From Branchinecta lynchi (taxonomy: Eukaryota; Arthropoda; Branchiopoda; Anostraca; Branchinectidae): 64,000 nt of DNA. The stretch spans positions 1,154,561 through 1,218,560 of the forward strand of contig JAKZAP010000003.1 in NCBI GenBank assembly GCA_023053575.1. Direction: 5' to 3'. Each line of letters starts with the position of its first letter. Positions within the stretch are counted from its first letter, which is position 1. Below the pieces are notes generated by a model that searched no databases, was not told the origin of the DNA, and saw only the letters and a list, made by a program, of their open reading frames with translations. Both the position numbers and the translations under genes were made by a program. Positions 22,540-33,883 of this stretch are shown here, one piece after another.

Positions 22540-24791
22540 ATATGGCACTTGATATGAGTAGGTGGTACAAGGAAGTAGATGAGAACGTTGTAAAATACCC
22601 CCGCCTTCCAAAAATGCGGTTCGGACCTACAAATAGGATATCTAGTTTCACTCAAGTATGAGCATTTCCGGCATCGCCTCGGATCATCTAGGGCAAATGA
22701 CTTCTCTATCTTCCAACTTTCAACCAAATGAATCCACTCGTTTGGTCCTTAGACATGCCACACGATTTCCAGTACCCCCCTCCATCTCCCGCTACCGAGG
22801 CTGAAATTAGGTCGGACTCCCAAATGGATCGTCTGAAGCATTTTCTCTTACCACTTATGCTTTGGGAACTTATGGTAACTCTCTCCTCCCTCGTCCCCCG
22901 TGGTCCGATCCGATTCGAACCCTAAAGTATGTCATCTAGAGCATGTTATCTCTCTCTATTCCAAGTTTCATTCAAATCACTCCTCTTGTTTGACCCCTAT
23001 GCCATCCAAAACATTTCCGGGGCTCCCTTTCGAGCTCCCCCCACTGTGGCCGAAGACGACTAAAAAAAACTGTCGCATCTCTGACATCTCCTATTCCCGG
23101 CCATCAAGTTTTACTGGAATAGGAGCACAGTCTATCTGTAAATTTCCGGTCCCGCTTCACCCCCCTCCCCTCCCCTACCGTGACCGGATCCGACCCAGAC
23201 GCCAAATAACAAATCAAGCCCGCATAAATTGGGTACTGTCCAACTTACGTCCGATTCTGTCCATCCGTTTGGTTTGTATGCATGTCAAAAAGTTTCCAGA
23301 CCCCCCCCCCCCACCAAACCCTCCAACCGTGGCCGCATGTCGTTCGGACGCATGTTTTGTTTATCTAGGTCATCAGTTTTTTTTTTTCGATCATCAGTCA
23401 ATTTTATTTCAACCCTAATACTCTAGGCTAACACAGGCGAGAATTCTTATCACCCATAAAGTTTTACTGATGATGATGTATTTATTACCCATTTGTATGA
23501 CGAAAAATTCGTCCTAAATGGAGTATGAAAAAAAAAAAAAAAAAAAAAACTGCAATTAATCGACATCAGCTAAATACACAAAACACACAAAGACTAAATT
23601 ACAACATAGCAAGATATTAACTGTGGCTAATGTCTAAGCCCGCCGCAAAACGACCACGTCGGTCTTTTATCTGCTGATTTTGATTAGCAGTACCGTATTT
23701 TCTCCAACGTGTGTATTTCTGATCCAGAGTGATCGGAAATCGGATCGGACCGTCCGTTCGCAACTTACGGAACCCAGTAATTTCCGGATTCAACTTCCCT
23801 CAGCTCCCCAAAGATGGTCGGTTCCAGGAACACAAGTTTTCCTAGGGCATTCTGTCGGGTCCTAAGTCACTAAATACGCCCTGCAAAGGATATCTGGAAC
23901 TATCCAAACTGGCGATCACCCGAAATCGAGGAAACAACCGCCAACCTCCCCCCACAGAGCCCCGAGATGATGTGTTTTTTCAGTTACGTAATCTAGGGAT
24001 AACGTTTGTTCTTCCCACCAAGTTCCATCCCAATCCCTCGCCTCCAAGCGTTTCACAAGATTTCCGGTGCCCCCGCTCCCCTACCGCACAAGTATCGGAC
24101 GATCAGACTTCAAATGGAACATCTCAGACGACAGCTCCTAATTCCACCTGCCAAGTTTCATTCAAGTCCGATGACCCGTTCAAAAACTTATGTATGCCAC
24201 TAGATTCCGTGCTCCCCATCCCTTCCACTCTCCCTGTGATGTTTGGATCAGGTAAACCACTATTCTCAAGTGAGTCTGTTTCATGATCAACAAGTTTTAT
24301 CGTGCTAGCACATCAGGAAGTACCGAACTCGCAGAGTCACCAGAATCCCCCCAACTCCCCCACATTGCCCGAATCTGGTCCGGTTATGTCAACGATGTAT
24401 TTAGGACTTGTGCTAATTCTTCCCGCCACGTTTCATCCCGGTTCCTACACTCTAAGCGATTCCCAAGATTTCCGGTTCCCCCGTCCCGCTCCCCCCAAAG
24501 TCACCGGATCCGATCCGGATCTCAAGTGAGTCGTCTGAGACACGGGTTCTTTCCAAATATAATGTTTCCGTCAGATCTTGTCACCCCGTTCGGAAGTTAC
24601 AAATACCTCAATATTTTGGAGTCCCCCTCCTTCCAATCCCCTAATGTTGCTTGGATCGGGAAGTGACTCTTTCCCAACTTAATCTTTTGGGGTCCGTGAT
24701 ACGCCTCCCAAGTTTTATCGTTCTAGCTAGCGAACTAGCTACCCGGACCAACCGACAGACAGACACTTGAGCGAGGGGCAATTACCATAAG
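22540..24791 (+). mobile_element. T1 long repeat element, copy 2
   Basis: Left end TATGGCACTTG (22541), right end GGGGCAATTACCATAA (to 24791). The right 800 bp shows the regular unit order b, c, a, b, c, a at about 24018, 24153, 24291, 24427, 24564 and 24708, spaced 134-148 bp, so the a-b-c set repeats about every 415 bp. The left half is more diverged. A run of 22 A lies near 23527. Long open frames here are proline- and serine-rich by-products of repeats. Confidence 0.65.
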
Positions 24792-25315
24792 AAATACAAC
24801 TAAGAAAAGCATACAGAGCTTTTTAAATAAAAATAAAATAATAAAGCAAAGAAGAAGTGTTCTGAAATGACTGTTCTTTGCACACATGTAATATCGTGGT
24901 GGCCAGTTGTCCACCCGACCTCCGTGGTCGGGAAAAGCACAACAAAAACTGTGGCCAACGATTTTCAGTGTAGCCCTACTATTTCTAATCCCAGGATTAT
25001 GCTCTTCCAAAGAGTTTCGTGTTTCGGATCACTTCCCAAAGTTTTGTACCTTATAGGCCCAACAGGATATCAGAAAACTTCATGCCCTCCTTGCACAAAG
25101 CGATAGTCCCATTCAATGGTCTCACAAGATTATGTAATTCGATACACCAATTGGGTGGGTCGCGTTACCAAGCTTCTAATACTGTCCCCGAACTTCTAAG
25201 ACGCCTGGGAAAAAGATCCAGTGAAGCTCCAAGCCCCAGGAGGGAAATCGGTTTATGGTAGCTACTGGAGACAGGAACTGGAAACGCAAAGCGGCTCGTA
25301 GGGTCCATAACTTAC

Positions 25316-25400
25316 CAGCTGTTCCAATGGCTGAAGGAATAATGGCTACAGCTAGCAACATTATCTTCTTACAGTAATAAATAAACCACTTCTTTGTCAT
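25316..25400 (-). CDS. Possible signal-peptide first exon (copy A)
   Basis: Minus-strand ATG at 25398-25400 opens MTKKWFIYYCKKIMLLAVAI followed by IPSAIGTA, a basic start then a hydrophobic stretch as in a secretory signal. The frame runs into a consensus donor, GTAAGT, whose first G is at 25315, leaving 28 codons plus one base (phase 1). Nothing downstream on the minus strand could be joined confidently, so the protein is unknown. The same exon is present unaltered at 38728-38812. The donor and hydrophobicity are seen; gene status is inference. Confidence 0.35.
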
Positions 25401-25606
25401 CTGATAAGTGGGACAATGGTGTAGAGAAACTTGTTCTTTCCCCTTACAAATATGATTCGCACATGGCTCCTTGGGTATTTTATAGTATCATAACTGACCC
25501 TCTTAGCCTCACGACGCTTCCGGTAAAAAATCAGGGTAAAGGAATGATACCCAAGATGGGTTCGGTCCGGATCGTACCTAATCCATACCAGATAGTAAGA
25601 TGAAAA

Positions 25607-25607
<1 letters not shown>

Positions 25608-25658
<51 letters not shown>
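25608..25658 (+). repeat. Poly-G run of 51 (22 in copy B)
   Basis: An uninterrupted G tract. The matching tract in copy B (39020-39041) is 22 long and accounts for most of the length difference between the copies. Likely unreliable in both. Confidence 0.95.
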
Positions 25659-25659
<1 letters not shown>

Positions 25660-26635
25660 CGACGCTGAGTTCATAAATGGAGTATGTAAAAGTATTTTTT
25701 CCACTTTCTACCATGATTCATCTCGGGTATTTTATAATACTTGTAGCTATTGAACTGGCAGGTCCACTTACAGATATTTTTGATTCAATTTCCCTTACCC
25801 TCAAGGAGCTTCCGCCTCCTTATGAAAACACAAGAAACCGACAGGAGAGGGTCGCAAGTTCAAAGGTTCCAAAGTTGTCCCCCGTTACCTGCAACACATA
25901 CGCGGTACCAAAAAAGCTTCGTTCCGAGTTTCACCAAAATTTATAATGATGGTGGTAGCTGTCTGTGATATTATTCCAACGTCCGTGTTCTGTTTTTGGT
26001 TTTTATTTACATACTGTAACAGGTCTGTGATGACGAATTGATGATTAACTGTATAGATTATAAAATGTGCATTATACTTGACGTAATACCTTACTTACTC
26101 ACCCTCACAACTTCAGCGTCTACCGAAGATCATACCGAAGATCAGGGTAGAGGAGTTCAATTTCCAGTCTGTTTGATTTCTACTGGGTTGTTATTTATGA
26201 ACAACCCATTTTTGCGGCCGCTGAAGTACCAATAAAATAAGATTGGAAACCTATTCTGTTGCAGTCGCTGGAACTCATCAGGGGTAGCCTACCTAATAGT
26301 ACACTGTCAGAAGTTTCATAACAGATAGCGTATAACACTTTCAAGAATAACACCTTTTCACCTTAGAAATAAAGTGTTATGACCAATTAAATTTACACTA
26401 TTTCGTGCATAGATCTCCAACAACACCTTCAATTGGTAAAAATACTAACGGGAACGAAAGAAACATAACAGATAACATCCCAAAGTGTTATCTGTTGAAA
26501 CCGTGCATCCTTCTGTTGTCGTTATGTAACTTCTGACAGTGTAGTATTTTTTACCTATTGAAGGTGTTGTTGGAGATCTGGGCACGAAATAGTATAAACT
26601 GAATTGGTCATAACACTTTATTTCTAAGTGAAAAG

Positions 26636-28779
26636 CTTAGAAAAGCCGACTATGAGAAAATACGGGAAGAGTTAAGGGGAATGCATAACTGGGAAGCACT
26701 ATTTGAGGATAAGACAACCAACGATAGCTGGAACCTATTCAAGGAAATAATGCTAAAGCACGAGGAGAAATACACAACCATCTCTTATGCGAAGAGACCA
26801 CGCACGCTACCCTACCTGACAAGGGCCATCAAACGAGAAATGAATAGAAAGAGAAAATATTGGACAAAATATAGGCAAATAAACTCCCAAGATCAACTCC
26901 AAAAATTCAGAAGAGCAAGAAATAGACTGAGGAAGCTAACACGAAATTCCGTAAAAAAACATGAAGATATTATCGCTGCAGAAACCAAAAGTAATCCAAA
27001 GAAGTTCTGGAACTATGCATCCTCGGCGAAACCTGGGCGACACTCTATCCCCTACCTCACTACAGCATCTGGCAAGATCACGGACTATGGAGAGATAGCA
27101 GAAACCCTAAACAGACAGTATTCCTCAGTTTACACTGTAGAAAACTGTACAAACGTCCCAGAACCCCCAGAATACCCAGTCAAAGTACCTATGCCAATGG
27201 TGGTCATTTGTCAATCTGATGTCCAAAAGAGACTGAAAAAACTTGACCCCTCGAAGTCGAAAGGACCAGACGGTATTCACCCCAGACTACTCAAGGAAAC
27301 CGCAGAAGCTATATCCTTACCTCTAACGCTGATCTTCCGAAAATCGTTAGAGGAAAAAGTTGTCCCCACCGACTGGAAGAAAGCTACTGTCATTCCGGTA
27401 CACAAAAAAGGCCCCAAAGACAAAGCTGAAAACTATAGGCCAATAAGTCTAACATCGGTGTCTTCGAAGATCCTCGAGGGAATTGTAAATGATGCAATCA
27501 CCAAACATCTGATGGAGAACAACATCATGTCCCCAAACCAACATGGTTTCCGAGCTTGCCATTCCACGGACTCAAACCTCATACAGTCATACGAGGAAGT
27601 CACCAAGTTACTTGAAAAGGGAATATCTGTGGATGTGATCCTGTTAGATCAAGCGAAGGCATTCGACAAAGTCGCACACCTAAGGTTGAAAAGAAAGCTC
27701 CAAGCCTGTCACATCCACCCGGACATCATTGAATGGATCGCAGACTTCCTAGCAGAACGAATCCAAAGAGTTGCTGTCATTAACGACGAAGGAATCCGTG
27801 TACTTTCATCACCTGTACCTGTGTTGAGTGGAGTTCCCCAGGGAACTGTGCTCGGGCCAACACTGTTCAACGTTCTATATCAATGATGCCCCTCAATTGC
27901 TTCGAAACCTTCTCACACTCTACGCAGACGACTCCAAGCTTATCGGAGCAGCATCATCGTCGAGAGAGGTTGACTCAATCCAAGCGGACCTCGATAGGCT
28001 AAATGGACTGGGCGAAACAATGGCTACTGGAGTTTAACTCAAGCAAATGTAAGGTCATGCACTTTGGCAACAAGAACACAAAACATACCTATACCATGCT
28101 TAACCCAATCACTAGCCAAAGAGAAGCCCTAGCCGCAGTCACAGAGGAAAGGGACCTGGGAGTAATAGTTGACCACCAGCTAAAGTTTCACAGCCACACT
28201 GAAAAGATCGTCGCTAGTGCGAATCGAGCTTTAGGGATAATCAAACGAACATTCACTACGAGATCCCCAAGAACGATCACTAAGCTCTATAAGGGCCTTG
28301 TCAGGCCAAGGCTAGAAACTGGCATGTCTATTGCATCCCCCTTCTACAAAGGAGACAAGGACATGCTTGAAAAGGTACAGCGCAGAGCAACTAAGATTGT
28401 AGATGGCTGGCCAACATCTTCCTTATCAGATGAGATTGCGAACCCTGAACCTATGCAGCATGACCTACAGAAGAAAAAGGGGGAGACATGATTCACACCT
28501 ATAAACTCATCAGAAACAATCCAACCCATGACCTCTTCATCATCGATTCAGCACAGCGAACTAGAGGTCATTCCATGAAAATCACGAAGCTCAACGCCCA
28601 GAAGAGGGAACGCCACCATTTTCTTACCAACCGGGTTGTTGATCTGTGGAACTCCCTAAGCGAAGACACCGTCTCCAGCAAGACCATCGAAGAGTTCAAA
28701 GTCTCCCCTTGACAGGGAGTGGAGCAAGAAGCCATGGAGACTGGAATGGGATGCCCTGGAGTCCCAGACCAGAGCATAA
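26636..28779 (+). pseudogene. Reverse transcriptase of LINE, frameshifted (copy A)
   Basis: The frame is open from the first base of the insertion (LRKADYEKIREELRG) through 27886. It contains GPDGIHP (about residue 195, counting from Met at 26681), NYRPISLTS (about 250), NQHGFR, the motif A segment LDQAKAFDKV (about 322) and SGVPQGTVLGP (about 382). A one-base shift after LGPTLFN moves the rest, including the catalytic YADD, into another frame. That shift is shared with copy B and is therefore probably real. Three further one-base insertions (near 28003, 28408 and 28708) are absent from copy B and are probably sequencing errors. The tail ends at TAA 28777-28779. Closest known family type: jockey/CR1-group ORF2. 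Not functional as it stands. Confidence 0.85.
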
Positions 28780-28876
28780 GTTATCCACGTGGCAATTTCC
28801 GAAGAAGCGATGAGCAATGCTACAGGATGGAAAATCCTTCAATTGCTCCAAGCTGCAATTTAAGGTATTTTTTTAA
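26636..28876 (+). mobile_element. 5'-truncated non-LTR retrotransposon (jockey/CR1-like), copy A
   Basis: A 2.24 kb insertion in F1. The left junction follows GTGAAAAG and the right junction precedes GTTATTCTTG, by comparison with the empty copy at 56461-56846. The right flank has lost about two bases. The element begins directly inside the linker before the reverse transcriptase domain, so the endonuclease and any first ORF are missing. The 3' end is TTTAAGGTATTTTTTTAA without a long poly-A tail. Confidence 0.85.
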
Positions 28877-29065
28877 GGTTATTCTTGAAAGTGTTATGCG
28901 CAATCTGTTATGAAACTTCTGACAGTGTACCTACCTAACGAACCAGATTCGGGTCTACTCCTGTCATGTTTCTAATCTTTTGACGGATTAAACGTAAAAT
29001 TATCATTATTTTCAAAAGTAATGAACCATTTTGTCGATTTGTTTTCCTCTCCATCATACAAAATC

Positions 29066-30085
29066 AAGACCAACGGTTTCGATGGGATCCCAAAAATTCA
29101 ACATTTGTTCCAGACTTTAACAGATTAAGGCGAATGGTAATCATCTGAGAAGATCAACAGTAATCATCAGATATGGATTCTTATTTGACGGAGTAAAACG
29201 GATAAACTCAGCTACATCCGTTTTGGATGGACGTTTTGGATCCGTTTTGCTCCGTCAAAGATTATTCGCAGTCAGCTTGGGCTGAAGGAATATTTATCGG
29301 CATGTGTGAATACCCCTATACCCTACGTCGTATCTGCTTTGTCGAAATTGATCAAAACTTCCTGCCTTATTTCTGCCAAATTTCCTGTTTCGGCCGGATG
29401 CCAGGCTAGCTACTTGTCTTGCAAAAACTGAAGCTCCAGAAGGAATTCGGCTTACTTAGGAATTCAGTTTTCTTATCCCTACACCGCACATAATCAACTT
29501 CAGATAAACAAATATTTTTTTTTTAAATTTGCGGTTTCACCCGTGTGGTGTTCTATCGAAAAATGACGGCCAAACGGCTCAACTTCAGATAAAACTGTTA
29601 CTTCAGCAAATTTTTGGTTTTGGCCAGATTCCAGGTAAATCGTATATCCGGGGAGCCAATAATTTGCATTTACTGATTCAGCATGTCTCCTTACTGCTGT
29701 ACGAAACCTCTAATTCAACGTCAAGTAAAATCTTTACTTTTAACAAATTTCCGGTTCTGGCCGGATTCCGCGCAAACTATATGTCCGTGTAGGAAATAAT
29801 TTGCATATACGGATTCAGCATGTCTGTTTACCCCTGAATCTCATTAGCTTTTCAAAATATTTTGTTGACCCCATAATTTGAACCCCACCCCTAAATATCG
29901 ATCTACGGAGCCCATCTACGAATTCGACCTGTTCCTTGACCCAAAGACCTTCATAACAAGTTTGAAAAAAAATCTCATTCCCTTCGAGAGTTATGGTGCT
30001 TAAGGACGGACAGACAGATGAACAACTTTAACGAAGTCATATGTATCCCTCCCAGATCCCTCCAATTACAATTTGGAATCCCAAA
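29066..30085 (+). mobile_element. F2-family repeat, long copy (copy A)
   Basis: Left end GGTTTCGATGGGATCCCAAA, right end ATTTGGAATCCCAAAAAA (inverted). The interior has about three diverged 120-150 bp units marked by TTTTGGCCAGATTCC or CTGGCCGGATTCC (29489-29840). Then come GAACCCCACCCCTAAAT, AACAAGTTTGAAAAAAAATC, CTCATTCCCTTCGAGAGTT and GGACGGACAGACAG. Non-coding. Confidence 0.75.
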
Positions 30086-30901
30086 AAACATTACAGTCAA
30101 ACGTAACTTCATTAAATTCATTAAATCTTACTTCTAAAAAATTTAAAATCATCAATTTTCTATGAACAATTTTCCTCTATTCATCTTCATTATTCTATAC
30201 TTCAAAACCGATTTACTTTTGTATTTTGAATTATAGCATAAAAAAGTAGACTTTCCAGTCAAGATCGACATATCATAGGAAACGACATATCATTATTCAT
30301 GCCGTCGACGCTATCACCGACAATATCATCCCAACTTGTTTCCACGGCTACCAATGTGGCTATTCGTGGGCTTGTCCTGTCGATTAGCCACTTCTGTTTT
30401 TCGTCTTTCATTTTCTGATAGCCGAAAACTCACCAGGTCTGGACAACGTTAACGTAAACACCCTAACGACCTTATATTCTGCAGGGATTAGCAGCTCTAT
30501 CCGTTTTGTTGAAGTTTAACCGAGGAGGACTGAGATCCGACAGTCTAGTTACCCTTCACTTAAATAAGCCTGAAAACCACACAAAATGCGTTACTTTGTC
30601 TGTCCGCGTCTGTCCGATAATCGATTTCATCGAATTAACTAATTCTTTTGGATATATGGTACATCTATGAGCTTGTCCCTCAATGCTTATAATATTAAGC
30701 AACTACAGTGGTAAGTACTAATCGAAAGTAAACTCAAATGCAGAAAAATCTTTACCGATCAACGACCCAATCGAGCTGCAACAACAACAGCCGTGTCCAA
30801 AATGAAATCACAGCAACCTTTTTAACTCCAAGGAACTCTCACAAAGGAATTCACGAAGTCAAATATTTAATGCTAAGCTAGAATCTTTAATTTGTTTTCC
30901 C

Positions 30902-31258
30902 CAAAGCAAAATAACACTAGGGAGTACCGCCAAGACCTATGCTTTCCATGCTTTGCGAAAGGGTCATACTCGGTAGCTCCGCCCACTGCGCTTGCCGCAT
31001 TTAAAGCGAGACAAACTTGCGGGTTTAGAAATTTCTGGTAAAGCAAAGGTGCGGTCTGTACATACCAAGGAAACAGTGGAGACTGTATCATTTTTTTGCT
31101 ACGTTCAGGATATGAGGTTAACACAGCCAGTGCCGGTGAACGACTGAATGAGTTTCATTAGGGACGTTCTCTATAGCTAGTGGTGCTAGTATCGCTGCTA
31201 TTCGAGAGTGTCAATTTTGTCAAGTCTTGGCGATACTCCCTAGTGTTATTTTGATCTG
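30902..31258 (+). mobile_element. hAT-c miniature element (copy A)
   Basis: 357 bp with ends CAAAGCAAAATAACACTAGG and CCTAGTGTTATTTTGATCTG, about 30 bp of imperfect TIR. It is flanked by the 8 bp direct repeat GTTTTCCC (30894-30901 and 31259-31266). CA...TG ends plus an 8 bp TSD fit the hAT superfamily. A relative at 52149-53455 has its own TSD. No coding capacity. Confidence 0.85.
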
Positions 31259-31267
31259 GTTTTCCCA

Positions 31268-31390
31268 CAAGTTCGTATTTCCAACCTGAGCGGCTTTGAG
31301 CCTGAAGAGGACCCTTGCCAAGAAGGACCGAAATATAGCTCTAATAAAATTTAGCTAACGTATCCGTTTTGCACTATCAAATATAATGGT
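31268..31390 (+). repeat. F5 repeat (LINE-tail-like)
   Basis: CACAAGTTCGTATTTCCAAC through CTTGCCAAGAAGGACCGAAA to GTATCCGTTTTGCACTATCA. The same order is seen at 37025-37345 and, shortened, at 51995-52105. Confidence 0.65.
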
Positions 31391-31823
31391 AAGCCATTGC
31401 AAAAAATAACACAAATAACAACAATAAATATCTTATCGTTACGTTCCTACTCCCTTCAGAGGGGTTGCGTCATCTTTTGTTGAAATTAATTTCTCCACGT
31501 CTGGATGAAGGTTTGGGTTGTCGTGCAAGCAGCGCATATTCTGAAACGTTATTAATAGAGCCACGTGTACAAAAATACAAAATCCCTTTGATGAGTCAAA
31601 ATAATTCAGTGTATTTAATGTTTTTTTTTTTTTTAATAAAAGTTGTTGATAAAAATATAAAAAATGAACTACTGTTTTATTTTGTTTTCTGTTCATGGAC
31701 CAAGGGCTTCATTAAAAATCTATCTATCTGTTCAATGCAAAATAAACTGCCTTTTCAGTTAAACTGTTAAAGCAATCTTAAAAATTATCTTCCGCGGTTT
31801 GAACATCAATGATAGCCTACAGC

Positions 31824-31916
31824 CAGGCCCGTATCCAGGAATTTATTTCGGGGGGGGGGGGGGGTTTGCCTGCGGGTTGCACAAAAAAGTACAAAAAAGA
31901 CACAGATCAGAGGGAA
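31824..31916 (+). mobile_element. hAT-a miniature element, left-end fragment
   Basis: Starts CAGGCCCGTATCCAGGAATT, then a run of G and TTGCCTGCGGGTTGC. No matching right terminus follows. Its double in copy B starts at 45213. Confidence 0.7.
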
Positions 31917-33257
31917 TTATTTAGTTTATTTACCAAGAAATTGACCAAGTCTTTATTTTGCGAAATCACTTGGATACTGGAAGATGATGAAATTCATTAC
32001 ACACTAAACAAGAAAAGTGAAATAGCGCAGAATACAGAAAGAAAACGTAAAAATTACAATAAGCGTTCAATAACAGAGTAAATGCACAAAATGAAAAAAT
32101 AAACATAGAAAAAAGAAATACCGAGTTTCACTTATTTTCAATTATCTATATTTAAAAAAAGACCATCGATATAAGCAACCTGCCAAGAAAGCATAAGAAC
32201 GTGCTTAAAGAATCTTTCAGCCGAAGCTGACTCGGAGACAGATATAAACAAAGGATCAAACACTTTTCCTCTTTCATAGCCATTGCCATTGCTTGGCGCT
32301 TGGGCCCTGGAGTTACACTAACTAATAATCAGAAAAAATAGGGTATTAACAGATTAACTGGATTTTATTAAGAAAAGCAAAAGAGAATAGAAAAAAACAA
32401 CTGTGGTTTTGATTTAAAAATATAAAAAGTAACAAAAGAGACGAAACAAAACCGAACGGAAATTCGGAAAAGGTGAAAAAATTAGAAAAACTGGCAAAAA
32501 AATATCGGGAAGAGAACATCACTTAACTCAACCAATAAACATATTGTTTGTAATGACTCTTCACTGCTCGCTTGAGGGCATAACACCGTTAATAATTCTA
32601 CCGTTTACTGGGAAATAGTGGATAAGTTGGAGACCCCTGTTTTTTGTTTATTTCCTCAGAGGCGGCTACTAGCTACTGCTAATTACAGACAGACACGCGG
32701 AAAGGATGCAATTCATTGTTGAGATAGTAACCATGTGCTCCGTACAAAACAAACACCTGAAACTGTCATTTATAAATCATTCAAAAGAATTGAAAATCAG
32801 CTAAAAATCACATGAGCAAATAATGGGGGGAAGGTATTGCACATGCCCTATCAGAAGCGGTCTTTTCACGTCTTTCTATTGACATAAATTTTAGAAAGGA
32901 ATTTATTATTGGCCTGAAAGGCCATCAAAAAATAAAATAAAAATGGCATGCTACTTGTCCCGGGAACAGGCTGGGGACATTCGAAGGGGCCGAGGACTGA
33001 TAGGACCAAAAAGAACAATAAATATTCTTTGAGCCCAAGCTGACTTTGAAACATTGTTTGAACAAAAAGAACAAGATGGTGTTCTCCATAAGTAGTCGTA
33101 AGTACCTCACCAAATTAACACTGTAACACGAAGAAATTGTATATAACATACACTAGACCCGTCAATATACTTGTATTTATTGGCTAGATTCTTCGAAACA
33201 CAAGTTGTATTTAAATTCAATATAAAATTTTGTAAGATGATACTGTGTACCTTCATG
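31917..33257. other. Unassigned AT-rich sequence
   Basis: No gene recognised. AT-rich, with TATTCTTTGAGCCCAAGCTG near 33025, a tag that also begins the palindromic element at 54765. Confidence 0.45.
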
Positions 33258-33573
33258 CAGGGGCGTCACAACTAGGACCCCCCCCCCCCTCAAATCGACT
33301 CGGCACGAAGCGCCGCGATTTTTCATAAAAACAGTGAATTTTTTCTTTGAAACAGTCGATTTTTTTTTGTAAACAGTCGTTTGTCGTAAAAACAGTCGAT
33401 TTTTTCTTAAAAATAGTAGTTTATCTTAAAATCAGCCGATTTTTCGTCAACAAAGTAATTTTTCCTCATTAATAATCGTTTTTATCTGCAAAAACAGTCG
33501 ATAAAAATGACCAGCCAGTCGGTAAATACATTGCCCCCCCCCCCAAAAAAAAAAAATATTTTGGCTAGTAATG
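33258..33573 (+). mobile_element. hAT-b miniature element (copy A)
   Basis: Left end CAGGGGCGTCACAACTAGG, right end GGCTAGTAATG. The core is repeated AACAGTCGATTTTTT units bracketed by C runs, as at 13253-13591. Flanks give CCTTCATG and CCTTCGCC, only a five-base match, so the TSD is doubtful. Copy B counterpart: 46647-46963. Confidence 0.6.
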
Positions 33574-33733
33574 CCTTCGCCTCCGTGTCAGTGTTTATGT
33601 GGAAATTGTCTATTTTTCTTCTGAGTAAAAATGCAGCATTATTCAGGGTGCCAATGCCGAAAAAATGGCTTTGATAGGCTTTTTCGTAGACCCCGAATAC
33701 CATGCAAACATGAGGATACCAGGACAAGGGAAG

Positions 33734-33875
33734 CAGGCCCGTATCCAGAATTTTTGTTCGGGGGGGGGGGTTGCCTGCGGATCGGACAAAAGTACAAAAA
33801 AGACATAAATCAGAGGGAAATATATAAAAAATGATTATTTTTGTATGTTTCGGGGGGGGGGGGTCAACCTCCTTG
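33734..33875 (+). mobile_element. hAT-a miniature element with 8 bp TSD (copy A)
   Basis: 142 bp starting CAGGCCCGTATCCAGAATTT and ending CAACCTCCTTG. It is flanked by exact AAGGGAAG repeats (33726-33733 and 33876-33883). The right TIR is shortened compared with 63021-63190. Counterpart in copy B: 47124-47265. Confidence 0.85.
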
Positions 33876-33883
33876 AAGGGAAG

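Larger units (their letters stand above)
26297..28930 (+). mobile_element. F1 TIR element hosting a LINE (copy A)
   Basis: Termini are TACACTGTCAGAAGTTTCAT and its complement ATGAAACTTCTGACAGTGTA. CTACCTAA occurs immediately outside both ends (26289-26296 and 28931-28938), a candidate 8 bp TSD. The 386 bp copy at 56461-56846 matches both flanks of the LINE and shows the uninterrupted state. F1 itself has no coding capacity; its interior includes an inverted internal copy of its own end near 26455-26545. Confidence 0.85.

Noticed and set aside
22900..23418. 172-codon plus-strand frame
   Set aside because: It lies inside T1 copy 2, is rich in Pro and Ser from C-rich repeat units, has no motif, and sister copies do not preserve it.
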